A DNA stretch of 64,000 nt from Rhodococcus sp. IEGM 1379 (GTDB lineage: Bacteria > Actinomycetota > Actinomycetes > Mycobacteriales > Mycobacteriaceae). Of this stretch, positions 55,090 through 63,828 are shown in pieces. The position numbers were made by a program, and so were the translations under genes. The notes under the pieces were generated by a model. It worked only from the letters and a program-made list of their open reading frames with translations, searched no databases and was not told the DNA's origin. The stretch is taken from positions 185,036 to 249,035 of the forward strand of contig NZ_JASHKR010000001.1 of the NCBI RefSeq assembly GCF_030056815.1, in the 5' to 3' direction. How positions within the stretch are numbered: the first letter of the stretch is position 1; each line of letters starts with the position of its first letter.

Positions 55090-56472
55090 TCAGTTGGACC
55101 CGGCAGCGCGTTCGGCCCAAGCCGTGTATCCGCCGACCAGGTCGCTGACCTTCTCGATACCGTCGGCACGCAACAGTGATGCGGCGACCGACGAGCGCCA
55201 ACCGCCGGCGCAGTGAACGACGATGGGCTTGTTTCGTGGCAGGTCCGCGAGTTGGGAACGCAACTGTGCGAGAGGAATCGACTGTGCGCCGTCGATGACA
55301 CCGAAGTCGTGCTCGCCGGGGTTACGGATGTCGATCAACGTGACCGCATCCATGTCCAGCAGTTCTTCGAGCTCGAACACCGTGGTGCGCAGCGCGGTGC
55401 GGACAAGGTCGGCGAGCGCGTTCGGGAAAGTGCCGTCGGCGTCGACGGTGAGGTACCCGATAGCGTTGTCGGATCCGATGCGCGCCAAACGCATCGCCGC
55501 ATCCTGTTCCTCACCCGGATTGGAGATGAGCACGATGCGCTCCCCGATATCGGCGACCATGCCGCCGGTTTCGGCGAATCTACCGTCGAAACCGACATTG
55601 ACCGAGCCCCGCAGATGCCCGGCCGCGAAGTCCTCGGGGGTGCGGGCATCGAGAACACGTGTTCCGCTGGCCATTTCCGTCCGGAGTTCTCCCGGTGAGA
55701 GTTCGGAGATGCGCCGATCTTGTTCGAGGAGAGCGCGATTCGACTTGTTCAAAGCTACGGCGGCAGAGAAGTACCTCGGCACAGCAGGTTGGCCGTCGGT
55801 GACCAGAGCGACGAATTCCTCCTCGCTCATCGGCTGCACTGACGGGTTGGTGCGGCGTTGCTCGCCGAGGGTGGAGGTCAGCTCGGTCGAGAGGTTCTTG
55901 CCGCAGGACGATCCCGCACCGTGGGCCGGCATGACGGTCACTGCGTCGGGCAAGGTCAGCAGCGTCTCATGGACGATGCGGTACATCGCCCGAGCCAGGT
56001 CGGTGTTGGTGCCGTCACCGAGATTGGCCAGGTCGGGGCGACCGACGTCGCCGATGAACAGAGAATCCCCGGTCAGCACAGCAGTGGGCTCGGCGTCTCG
56101 ATTCTCGCGAACGAGCAGGCTGATCGACTCCCACGTGTGGCCGGGGGTGGAGAGGATCTCGATGTCCACCTCCCCCAGCGTCAGGTGCTCGCCGTGACGC
56201 AGTCGCCGAATCGGGTAATCGGTGTCCGCGGCGTCGCCGAAACCGATCCACGCGCCGGTAGCCTCGACCAACTCGAGGTGACCGGAAACGAAGTCCGCAT
56301 GAAAGTGCGTGTTGACGACACCCTCGATGGTCAGGCCTAATCGGGCTGCGTCCTCGAGGTATCCGGTGATGTCGCGGCGCGGGTCGATCACGATAGCGCG
56401 GCCGGTGCTCTCGTCGCCGATGAGGTACGACGCGTGCGAGAGGCACTCGATGTAGTACTGCTCGAGGATCAT
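55090..56472 (-). CDS. MBL-fold persulfide dioxygenase/rhodanese fusion (CstB/ETHE1-like)
   Basis: A 460-residue protein: metallo-beta-lactamase domain (about 1-245; NTHFHADFVSGHLEL, LSTPGHTWESISL, LTGDSLFIGDVGRPDL, VMPAHGAGSSCGKN) and two rhodanese domains (about 255-360 and 365-460). The active Cys is present in the second (IVVHCAGGWRSS); in the first it is Asn (VLISNPGEE), so that domain is structural. It should oxidise low-molecular persulfides to thiosulfate or sulfite. Start at 56472 from GGGAAGG. The CstR-type operators lie just upstream. Confidence 0.92.
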   Translation of the reverse strand: MILEQYYIECLSHASYLIGDESTGRAIVIDPRRDITGYLEDAARLGLTIEGVVNTHFHADFVSGHLELVEATGAWIGFGDAADTDYPIRRLRHGEHLTLGEVDIEILSTPGHTWESISLLVRENRDAEPTAVLTGDSLFIGDVGRPDLANLGDGTNTDLARAMYRIVHETLLTLPDAVTVMPAHGAGSSCGKNLSTELTSTLGEQRRTNPSVQPMSEEEFVALVTDGQPAVPRYFSAAVALNKSNRALLEQDRRISELSPGELRTEMASGTRVLDARTPEDFAAGHLRGSVNVGFDGRFAETGGMVADIGERIVLISNPGEEQDAAMRLARIGSDNAIGYLTVDADGTFPNALADLVRTALRTTVFELEELLDMDAVTLIDIRNPGEHDFGVIDGAQSIPLAQLRSQLADLPRNKPIVVHCAGGWRSSVAASLLRADGIEKVSDLVGGYTAWAERAAGSN

Positions 56473-56520
56473 CGGACAACCTTCCCTGTTCTGTGGAGTG
56501 CGATGACTACAGGTTGCCAT

Positions 56521-56557
56521 ATACCCCCCAGGGTATGTCAAGTACCCCGGGGGGTAT
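56521..56557 (-). promoter_or_regulatory. Two CstR-type operators before the MBL-rhodanese gene
   Basis: ATACCC-CCCA-GGGTAT (56521-56536) and GTACCC-CGGG-GGGTAT (56542-56557) have the same arms and spacing as the site at 52561-52586, and lie about 50-85 nt upstream of the start at 56472. They suggest one regulator for both gene groups. Confidence 0.8.
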
Positions 56558-56937
56558 CTATGGATCGCGCGGAAACTCAGGCAGATCGCATATCGCGTGA
56601 CAGCTGCCGACCCCGGGGGTCGATCTCAAAAGTGAATCCGAGAGAAAGGGACGCTCTCGGAACGAGTGTTGGGGTTGCCTCACGTAGCGCAGCAACACCC
56701 ATGAGCGGATTGTTCGCGCCGCTTACCGCGGCCGTCACCATTGCCATCGTCGGCGGCTGCCGGCCATGATCTCGGCACCAACCCCTGATCGCCACAGCCC
56801 TGCCGGATTGTCGGAGTGATCACCGCGACGGTTGAATCCGCCCGTCGTCTCGCACACCCGACCGAAGTGGTCGAACGGCGGTTTTCGCGCAGTTCGCCCG
56901 TGGTTCGTGGTCTGAGGCCACGCGGATCGCCGCGCTG
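56558..56937. other. Gene-poor region
   Basis: About 380 bp without a confident gene. It holds a CGAGAG/CTCTCG hairpin at about 56638-56660 and the edge of the broken antiporter. Confidence 0.45.
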
Positions 56938-57830
56938 CTACGCGGCGAGACGGTGGGCGGTGCGCTGCCCTGGCAGCGACGGCGCAAGCCATTGCACGAG
57001 AAGGAATTGGTCGATCCCGAGTTCGGTTCCGGCGTCCATGAGGCTATTCGCGAAGGGTTCTGCGCAGATCAAGATGCCCGCGGCGGCGACGAACATCGCA
57101 ATCACCGTCGTTCGGCGTGCGCGTGTGGGTAGTGCGCCGATGGCGGCGGCGGTGCCGATCAGTTCGGGTTCTTCGACGTCACCTCGGGTGAGTTTGTAGA
57201 GGTAGAAACCAAACCAGGCCAGCAATGCGATTCCGAATACGAGGTGGATATCGCCGGTGGCGGGAATGAGGAACGCTGCCATGCCGGCGATGAGCAGGAA
57301 GCCCACCATCCGATGCCGATGAGCAGTCTGTTCGATCCGGTCATGTTCGCGGCGGCGTACTGCACGAATGCGGGATCGTGGCCTGCGGTGTAGGCGTAGT
57401 ACAGGTCGACTGTGTATTCGGGGAGTACGGCGATCAGGGCGAGAAGGGCGATGGCCAGTCCGCCGGAGATGTCGACCTGCGCTGCTTCGGCGGCCCAGGC
57501 GAGGATGAAGCTGGCTGCAGCGGCAGCGTACACAGCAAGGGCGAGGACCGGGTTGAAGTGCATCCCGGAAATCCGCATGACCAGGGCAGGGGCAATGAAT
57601 ACGACTGTGATCAGTAGTGGGCGAAACAGTGTTCGTCTCAGGTTACGGGCCTGTTCGAGAGCGTTGGCCGATGCTCGCCTCGGGTCAGCGGCCGGTGACA
57701 CCCCGACTCGGATTGGAGAGTCTTCGGCCAACGCATGGTCTGTTGGACCGAAGGTCTCGCTCGCCGATTCGCCTGTTGGTATCTGGCGTGTCGGTGGATG
57801 ACCGGGCGCACGCGCCGGTATGTCGACCAT
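56938..57830 (-). pseudogene. Cation (Ca2+/H+ or Na+) antiporter pseudogene
   Basis: The first part, from about 57830 (MVDIPARAP) to about 57300, contains FRPLLITVVFIAPALVMRISG, PVLALAVYAAAAASFILAWAAEAAQVDISGGLAIALLALIAVLPEYTVDLYYAYTAGHDPAFVQYAAANMTGSNRLLIGIGW, the NTPEYA-like region of CaCA exchangers. It shifts frame at about 57305 into MVGFLLIAGMAAFLIPATGDIHLVFGIALLAWFGFYLYKL and ends after about 120 residues, without the second exchanger half. So frameshifted and truncated. Confidence 0.75.
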
Positions 57831-58141
57831 CCGCTCCCTGCGACCGTCTGACTGTCGCCGGGATGAACTACTCCCCTTCGGTAGCAACGATAGGGACCCA
57901 ATTCTGTTGCGCAACTTACGGTATCAACCGAATTCGTTTGTCCTCCTCGGGCATCTCGCCGCATTTCCGACCCGGCCGACACCGGTTCACAGCACTCAAA
58001 TGGTGTACCGAGATGGCCGACCGTTTCGCGGTCTGGCAGGAGGTCACCGCGACTGACGCCGCCGCCTGAAAGTGAACTGCCCGGCAATGTCCCGTAACAG
58101 ACTGTCCCAAACAAGCTTCACAGCTAAGCTTTTCGATTAAC

Positions 58142-58312
58142 GTGTCAGTGCCGCTGTCAGCGCTATATCTGACCGGCGGCTCGTCGCGAATCCCGCGGGT
58201 GCATCGACGTCTCGCAGCGCTCGGCCCGATCGCTACCCTCGCCGACCGGGAAACAGTGGTCGCGCAGGGCGCGCTGATCGGTATGGACTCCCCACGTGAT
58301 TTCACGAACCCG
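58142..58312 (+). pseudogene. Hsp70 family C-terminal-half fragment
   Basis: The frame at 58142 reads LSALYLTGGSSRIPRVHRRLAALGPIATLADRETVVAQGALIGMDS, the actin-fold GGSSRIP motif and ...VVAQGA of Hsp70/DnaK-like ATPases. No nucleotide-binding N-terminus precedes it, and it runs into an unrelated transposase remnant. Confidence 0.7.
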
Positions 58313-58335
58313 CAGCTCGCAGCAGCGCATTCGGC

Positions 58336-58437
58336 ATGTTCGGGCCGACCGATGGCTCCCGCAGGCTGCGGCGGAGGACACCCCGCCTGGTGACAAGTGG
58401 CATCTCGATGAGGTGTTCGTCAAGATCGGCGGAGTCC
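58336..58437 (+). mobile_element. IS6-family transposase remnant
   Basis: The stretch encodes FGPTDGSRRLRRRTPR and then, one frame later, PGDKWHLDEVFVKIGG, the DDE-domain start of IS6/IS26-type transposases. About 100 bp remain; terminal repeats were not found. It marks a past insertion or IS-mediated junction. Confidence 0.75.
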
Positions 58438-58480
58438 GTTGCACCCGAAAACAGCTGCACCCCAAGCAACTTGACAACGC

Positions 58481-58618
58481 TTCGCGAAGCTCGGCGACCT
58501 GCACGCCGGAATCGACGACACCACCTTCTCACTGACCCCCTCCGAATGGGCCGACCGCGACGAAGCCGACCGCGACGAAGCCGAGGGTGCCGAAGATCGG
58601 GGTGGGACGGAGAACTGA
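58481..58618 (+). pseudogene. Remnant of an unknown gene (C-terminal end)
   Basis: A frame with no start encodes FAKLGDLHAGIDDTTFSLTPSEWADRDEADRDEAEGAEDRGGTEN and a natural stop (58616-58618). The Trp/Asp-rich acidic end is protein-like. Family not recognised. Confidence 0.4.
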
Positions 58619-58691
58619 TGTGTCGTCGCCGTACCGATCACGCTGGCACCCAACGAATAAGCATTTATCATCCCACCGCGGCCACCCGGCT

Positions 58692-58700
58692 TGCTAGGGT
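58692..58700 (+). promoter_or_regulatory. Extended -10 promoter for fadD
   Basis: TGC-TAGGGT (58692-58700) is an extended -10 box of the actinobacterial type, 72 nt before the TTG start of the acyl-CoA ligase gene. No clear -35 was seen. Confidence 0.45.
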
Positions 58701-58771
58701 CTAGAGACACGGTTCTCCAGAAGGCCAAACGACCACCGGACACCCCGTCCGGCGCTGAGAAGGTGACGAGC

Positions 58772-60463
58772 TTGAGTACCGCAGAACGGGTATGGCTCGA
58801 TAGTTACGCCGAAGGCGTGCCGGCGGATATCGAACTGCCCGAAGGTTCGCTGGTCGACATGTTCGACACGTCGGTGGCACGATTCGGATCCACCCCCGCG
58901 CTTGAATTCTTCGGGGCCGAACTCACCTATTCCGAGCTCGACAATCGAGTCCAGTTGGCCGCCGAAGGGCTACGGCGTCTCGGCGTCAGCCGCGGAGATC
59001 GAGTGGCCCTGGTCCTGCCCAACTGTCCCGAGCATGTGGTGGCGTTCTATGCCGTCCTACGCATCGGCGGTATCGTAGTCGAGCACAATCCGCTCTATAC
59101 CGCCGAGGAGATGAACCACCAGTTCGCCGACCACGGCGCGAAGGTGGCCGTGGCCTGGGACAAGGTGTGCCCGATGCTTCAGGAACTATCCGGCGCCACC
59201 GCCCTCGAACACGTCGTCGCGGTGAACATCACGCAATCGATGCCGTTGTCCAAACGGCTGACGCTCGCCTTGCCGGTCCCGAAGGCACGCACATTGAGGA
59301 AGGCGCTCACCGCGCCGGCGCCGGATGCCATACCGTGGAAGCGGCTACTCGCCGACGGAACGCTCGACCCCGCATATCCGCGGCCCGCGGTCGGCGACCT
59401 GGCGGCGATCCAATACACGAGCGGTACCACGGGAACACCCAAAGGCGCCAAGCTCACACACCTCAATCTCGCCGCCAACGCCGCACAGGGACGTGCATGG
59501 GTTCCCGGGCTTGTCGACGGCAAGGAGGTGGTCTACGCGGTCCTGCCCATGTTCCACGCCTACGGACTCACACTGTGCCTGACGTTTTCGATGAGCATCG
59601 GCGCCCGACTCGTGCTGTTCCCGAAATTCGACGTCGACCTGGTGCTGGCTGCAGCGAAGAAGCACCCACCCACATTCATGCCCGCGGTGCCGCCGATCTA
59701 CGAGCGGCTCGCCCACGCGGCAAGGAAACGAGGCGTGGACCTGACGTCGGCGCGTTTCTCCATCTCCGGTGCGATGCCGCTGCCGACCGAGACGCTCGAC
59801 CTGTGGGAAGCGGTGACCGGTGGCCTACTCGTCGAGGGGTACGGCCTCACCGAAACTTCCCCGGTTGCGATCGGCAACCCCATCGGACTCTCGCGTCGCC
59901 CGGGCGCTGTGGGAGTTCCCTTCCCCAGCACAGACATTCGCGTTGTTGATCCCGACAACCCCGCCGAGGATATGAAACCCGGTGAGCGCGGCGAACTGCT
60001 GATCCGAGGACCACAGGTGTTCTCCGGCTACTGGAACAAACCTCAGCAGACCGCCGAGTCGCTACTCGAGGGCGGCTGGTTCCGGACCGGCGACATCGTC
60101 GAGGTCGATCCCGACGGCTTCGTCACCGTCGTGGACCGGATCAAGGAACTGATCATCACCGGCGGATTCAATGTCATGCCATCCGAAGTCGAGGCGGCCC
60201 TGCGACAATTCCGGGGAGTGGCCGATGTGGCCGTGGTCGGCCTGCCGACCGCGGGCGGCAGCGAGGAAGTGGTCGCGGCAGTCCTGCTGGACGAGGGTGT
60301 GTCGAAGGACAACTTCGACGTCGACGCGGCGCGCGAGCATTGCCGCAAGAATCTGACGGCATACAAGGTGCCGCGGCGGATCGTCGTGGTCGAGGATCTG
60401 CCACGCTCCCAGCTCGGGAAAGTGCTTCGCCGACTGGTGCGCGATTCCCTGCTCAGCGATTGA
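58772..60463 (+). CDS. fadD: Long-chain fatty-acid-CoA ligase (FadD type)
   Basis: A 563-residue adenylating enzyme that activates fatty acids with ATP and CoA. Motifs: YTSGTTGTPKGAKLTH (P-loop, near residue 215), FHAYGLT, GYGLTETSPVAIGNP, WFRTGDIVEVDPDGFVTVVDRIKELIITGGFNVMPSEVEAAL and the catalytic Lys in LPRSQLGKVLRRLVRD. The TTG at 58772 was chosen because GAGAAGG lies upstream and the protein then starts LSTAERVWLDSYAEGVPADIELP; the frame is open to 58691. Confidence 0.92.
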   Translation: MSTAERVWLDSYAEGVPADIELPEGSLVDMFDTSVARFGSTPALEFFGAELTYSELDNRVQLAAEGLRRLGVSRGDRVALVLPNCPEHVVAFYAVLRIGGIVVEHNPLYTAEEMNHQFADHGAKVAVAWDKVCPMLQELSGATALEHVVAVNITQSMPLSKRLTLALPVPKARTLRKALTAPAPDAIPWKRLLADGTLDPAYPRPAVGDLAAIQYTSGTTGTPKGAKLTHLNLAANAAQGRAWVPGLVDGKEVVYAVLPMFHAYGLTLCLTFSMSIGARLVLFPKFDVDLVLAAAKKHPPTFMPAVPPIYERLAHAARKRGVDLTSARFSISGAMPLPTETLDLWEAVTGGLLVEGYGLTETSPVAIGNPIGLSRRPGAVGVPFPSTDIRVVDPDNPAEDMKPGERGELLIRGPQVFSGYWNKPQQTAESLLEGGWFRTGDIVEVDPDGFVTVVDRIKELIITGGFNVMPSEVEAALRQFRGVADVAVVGLPTAGGSEEVVAAVLLDEGVSKDNFDVDAAREHCRKNLTAYKVPRRIVVVEDLPRSQLGKVLRRLVRDSLLSD

Positions 60464-60495
60464 GCCAGGGCCATCCCCCTCGCCACGTGCCCCCA

Positions 60496-60539
60496 GCCGC
60501 CCCGCCCCCACCCGCCGCAGGGGTGCCATTCGGGGCGGC
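60496..60539 (+). terminator. GC-rich hairpin after fadD
   Basis: A 9-bp GC stem (60496-60504 with 60531-60539) with a second short inner stem, 33 nt after the stop. Confidence 0.6.
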
Positions 60540-60578
60540 GCAGGTCAGCGGCCGGTCCGCTCGTCCCCCATCACCTGA

Positions 60579-60876
60579 TTATTCAAATATTTCGATTGCC
60601 GGTGCGTGGTTCCTTTGGATTGCCGTGGGTGTGCTCGGATGTTGCTCTAATCTGCTGTTCGCGTACGGTTCCTGTTCGGATTGACTCGCGTCCGGGCCAC
60701 GGTCGACCGCGGGTGTGTGGATGTTGATGATGTCGCGCAGTTTGCGCAGTTGGTTACCGTCGGCGGCTTTGACTGCGTCGATCACTGACTGATCGAGCGT
60801 GGACGGCGACTGTTTTGCTTCGGCAACGGGTTCAACGTCGATGGGTTCGATGTCGACGCCATTTCGGTTTGTTCAC
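60579..60876 (-). pseudogene. Small gene with one extra base, behind a triplicated ribosome binding site
   Basis: The GTG at 60876 gives VNKPKWRRHRTHRR-stop. Removing one A of the GAAAT run (about 60860) would read VNKPNGVDIEPIDVEPVAEAKQSPSTLDQSVIDAVKAADGNQLRKLRDIINIHTP and on to the stop at 60579, a protein of about 98 residues. Alternatively only the internal GTG at 60785 is used. No family recognised. Confidence 0.5.
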
Positions 60877-60885
60877 CGCCTATTT

Positions 60886-60924
60886 CCTCCTGTTAGTTGC
60901 CTCCTGTTAGTTGCCTCCTGTTAG
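60886..60924 (-). repeat. Triplicated Shine-Dalgarno repeat
   Basis: Two full copies and a third partial copy of the 14-nt unit CCTCCTGTTAGTTG. On the minus strand each copy carries AACAGGAGG; the last ends 9 nt before the GTG start at 60876. Unit number is 2.8. Confidence 0.85.
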
Positions 60925-61069
60925 GTCAGCGTCCAACACGGCCGCTTCTCTCAGGGTTGCACCGTCTCCCGTCACTGCGACTTGATTGGTGTCTGTGAGA
61001 ACGGCAATCCACTCGTCGTGTCCGACTCGACACGCGAAATGATCCAACTTTTGAGAGAGGGAGTTTGAA

Positions 61070-61189
61070 ATGCCTCAGGAAGCCCCCATCACTATCGACG
61101 ACGATGCGATCCATAAGGACGAGTTCACCAGCGAGCGCGGCGAGAAGTACGAAGTCGGCTACCTGCCGGACGCGAACGCCTCCGAGTAG
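61070..61189 (+). CDS. Small acidic protein, 39 residues
   Basis: ATG 61070 with GAGAGGGAG 6 nt upstream, TAG at 61187-61189. The product, MPQEAPITIDDDAIHKDEF then TSERGEKYEVGYLPDANASE, is acidic and protein-like. No family recognised; small proteins of this size are often missed by gene callers. Confidence 0.55.
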   Translation: MPQEAPITIDDDAIHKDEFTSERGEKYEVGYLPDANASE

Positions 61190-61807
61190 AGGACCAGGCC
61201 GCCACAGTTGCATCGGGCAAGAGTGACTTCGGCATTGCCGTGAACTGGCGCCTTGGAGACAATGGCTGGAACGGCACCAGCCCCGATGTCCAGAGAGTCG
61301 CGGCGACCACTATCTTCGATTCAACTCCGTGGAGCCCAATTTCGTCTGCATCACGGGCACCTGACGCCTAGAGCAGGTTCAGCGCCACACACGGTCGCGA
61401 CGTCACGATGGAGGCCCCCGGTTCGGAGCCCTTCGGGAGATACTGGCGGAGTAAGCCGTTGGATACTCCTATGAAGCTCACTGAACAACCATGGTCGTAC
61501 CGACTGCCTTTTGGAAAGGTGGTTGGTGCTGAACCCAGTAGCCGCTGGGCCACTGCTGTAAATGCTCGCCCTTCGAGGGCCGATAGCAGTACCGCAGGAC
61601 CCGGCGGCCCGGCGCCCCGACTGGCGATAGGGCCATGCGCTTCGAGCGCCGTCTTGCCGCCGGACAGACCACGCCACGTAGTCAGATGATTGCCCGCCAA
61701 GTGATCCGAGGTCCCCAAAGTAATGACCGCCGACCCTACTGACATCCCACGACAGTGAGTGAACTCAGAAGGGACCTAGCAAACGCCCCCAGTCACTGGA
61801 GACAACG
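61190..61807. other. Gene-poor region
   Basis: About 620 bp without a protein-like frame that I can support, plus a GGGACCT half-site (about 61771-61777) that resembles half a DosR box, 30 nt before the hsp20 gene. Other open frames here have no domain or ribosome binding site. Confidence 0.45.
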
Positions 61808-62256
61808 ATGAGCATTCTCTCGCCCGCCAGGCACTGCTACCGTCACTGCCCGACTGGTCCGATCTGATGGCGAGGTTCGAGGCGATGCCCTCGTGGACCT
61901 CCCTCGAAGGCCACATGATCCGCGTCGAGGAACACCTCGACAACGGCCGCGACACCCTCCGCGCCGAACTCCCCGGTGTGAATCCGGACAAAGAGGTCGA
62001 CATCAGCGTCCGAGACGGAAAGCTGACGATCAAGGCGGAACGCACCGAACAGCAGCAAGAAGGCACCCGGTCGGAATCCCACTACTGCAGTTTCTACCGA
62101 TCCATGCCCCTTCCTGCCGGCACGAAGGAAGACGACATCGACGTCACCTACGACTACGGCATCCTGACGGTCACGATGCCGGTCACCGACACCTGGGAAC
62201 CGGAAAAGCACGTCGAAATCAAGAAAACCACCCCCAGCGCCGGCAAAGGCACCTGA
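61808..62256 (+). pseudogene. Hsp20/alpha-crystallin gene with a shifted 5' end
   Basis: ATG 61808 with GGAG 6 nt upstream starts MSILSP, but the rest of the expected N-terminus, RQALLPSLPDWSDLMARFEAMPSWTSLEG, continues two frames later; a gain of 2 nt or loss of 1 nt near 61822-61830 explains this. From the internal ATG at 61867 a 129-residue protein with a full alpha-crystallin domain (IRVEEHLDNGRDTLRAELPGV, GVNPDKEVDISVRDGKLTIKAERTE, YGILTVTMPV) can still be made, so function may survive. Confidence 0.6.
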
Positions 62257-62383
62257 CCGGCGCGGGATGTGCCCGGATCGATTCCAATGAGGATCGGCAC
62301 CCCGACGGCAAATCGGATCGCTACGGCAGATCACCCCGAAAGACCGGATAACCCGCCCACCCAAGGCCCCAATCGAGGGCAAC

Positions 62384-62566
62384 ATGTCCAGGACGATCAT
62401 CCCGATCATCGGAGCCCTGTGGCTTGCACTCGCCGCGATCGGCGCCTACCTGCCGGCCAGTGTGGTCACCGGGCCCGGAAACCGCTCAACACTTTCGGTC
62501 CCGGAGTATGAAACCCATTGTTTAACAACCCCTTCGGAGAACAATTACCATGCCCACCGCACATGA
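62384..62566 (+). CDS. Possible short membrane peptide
   Basis: ATG 62384 with GAGGG 4-5 nt upstream; encodes MSRTIIPIIGALWLALAAIGAYLPASVV, one helix, then a tail that overlaps the CBS remnant. Probably a truncated gene; family unknown. Confidence 0.3.
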   Translation: MSRTIIPIIGALWLALAAIGAYLPASVVTGPGNRSTLSVPEYETHCLTTPSENNYHAHRT

Positions 62567-62591
62567 CATCATGCACACCGGTGCGACCTGA
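62550..62591 (+). pseudogene. CBS-domain (Hrp1-like) N-terminal stub
   Basis: ATG 62550 gives MPTAHDIMHTGAT and then TGA. This is the usual start of Hrp1-type CBS proteins (M-x-T-A-x-D-I-M); the rest is missing. Its TGA overlaps the ATG of the GNAT gene (TGATG), so the stub may now serve as a translational lead. Confidence 0.6.
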
Positions 62592-63166
62592 TGCCCAGTT
62601 CAAAGACCAACACCGCGATCCCCGGCGTCACCATCCGCACCCTCACCCCAGGCGACCGTGACGCGGTCGTGCACCTGCACGAGCAGATGTCCGCCCAGGA
62701 CACCCACCTCAGGTTCTTCGCTCCGCGCCCGAGGCACCTCGGCGAGTTCGCGGCCCAGCTATGCCGACGGGACTACGCACACCTCGCTCTCGGAGCCTTC
62801 GAAGGTCACGAACTCGGCGGCGTCGCCAACTACGTCGTCACTGATACCACTCCGGGATGTATCAGCGCCGAGATTGCACTCGCCGTGGCCAGTCACGAAC
62901 AACAACACGGCATCGGCACCGCGCTGGTCCTGCGACTCGGGGCCGCCGCCTACTTCCGCGGTGTGGCACATCTGACCGCCGAGATCCTCGCCGAAAACAC
63001 ACTCATGCTCGCGATCATCACCGAACAGGGTTGGGGCGATGCACTTCACCGCCACGGCGCAGCGGTGCACTTCGACCTCGAACTGGTCTCGCACCGAGAG
63101 TTGCACTCGGACATACCCGACCTTCCGCAAGACGGACCCTCAGGCCGAGCCATCCGAAAAGGCTGA
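62591..63166 (+). CDS. GNAT family acetyltransferase
   Basis: A 191-residue protein with the GNAT fold: VTIRTLTPGDRDAVVHLHEQMSAQDTHLRFF at the start, then the acetyl-CoA region AEIALAVASHEQQHGIGTALVLRLGAAAYFRGVAHLTAEILAENTLMLAI. It resembles Pat-type domains found near dormancy genes. The start overlaps the CBS stub by one base. Confidence 0.85.
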   Translation: MPSSKTNTAIPGVTIRTLTPGDRDAVVHLHEQMSAQDTHLRFFAPRPRHLGEFAAQLCRRDYAHLALGAFEGHELGGVANYVVTDTTPGCISAEIALAVASHEQQHGIGTALVLRLGAAAYFRGVAHLTAEILAENTLMLAIITEQGWGDALHRHGAAVHFDLELVSHRELHSDIPDLPQDGPSGRAIRKG

Positions 63167-63319
63167 CGTTGGCGGCGCGGTATTCGACACGACTACTGGC
63201 CTTCTGACGACAGCCGAATTGCCAGCCAAGAGCAAACAACTCGCACCCGCATCGCCGCACTCCACACCGGCCGCAAAACAGCGAAAACCTCTCCCGATAT
63301 TCAAAGGAGACTCAAATAC

Positions 63320-63718
63320 ATGACGCCCGCGGAGGAAGAACGTCACCTGGTCCGAGTCGCAGACCGTCTGTTGTCGAAATTTCCGCACGCCACCGCCGAA
63401 GCAGCGAACGCGGCGGTTACAGACGCCCATGCACGCTTCGACGGCAAACGCATCAGGGAGTACGTGCTCTTGCTCGTCGAGCGGCGGGCCGGCGAAGCAC
63501 TCGCAAGGGAAGAGGCCGCTTCGGCCGCACGTTCCCACAACCACCACCAACCGAAACCGACCGAGGCTACGTCGACGCCGTTCTGCATAGATCAACTTCG
63601 GTGCCACCCGCACTCCGGCCGCGATCAGATTTCTCTCGAGGCGCCGACTCAGGCACCGGGACACAAGCCACGAAGGCGAATGAGCGATGGAGCGAACCAG
63701 TCGACCTATCAATCGTGA
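63320..63718 (+). CDS. Three-helix bundle dimerization domain protein
   Basis: A 132-residue protein whose first 60 residues (EEERHLVRVADRLLSKFPHATAEAANAAVTDAHARFDGKRIREYVLLLVERRAGEAL) fit the three-helix-bundle dimerisation domain seen in actinobacterial stress-gene clusters. The remainder is low-complexity with many His, Pro and Arg. AAAGGAG lies 10 nt before the ATG. Confidence 0.65.
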   Translation: MTPAEEERHLVRVADRLLSKFPHATAEAANAAVTDAHARFDGKRIREYVLLLVERRAGEALAREEAASAARSHNHHQPKPTEATSTPFCIDQLRCHPHSGRDQISLEAPTQAPGHKPRRRMSDGANQSTYQS

Positions 63719-63828
63719 CACTGGCTCGCAGATCTGGCGTTTGTTCGCATCGGAGAACGATCTTGCGCCGATCCAATCGTTGTACGGCTGCGGCTACTGT
63801 TTTGCCACTACTCGTCAAGGCTGCGGGA

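Noticed and set aside
57890-57905. GGGACCC considered as a DosR box
   Set aside because: Only one half-site; no second arm at the right spacing.
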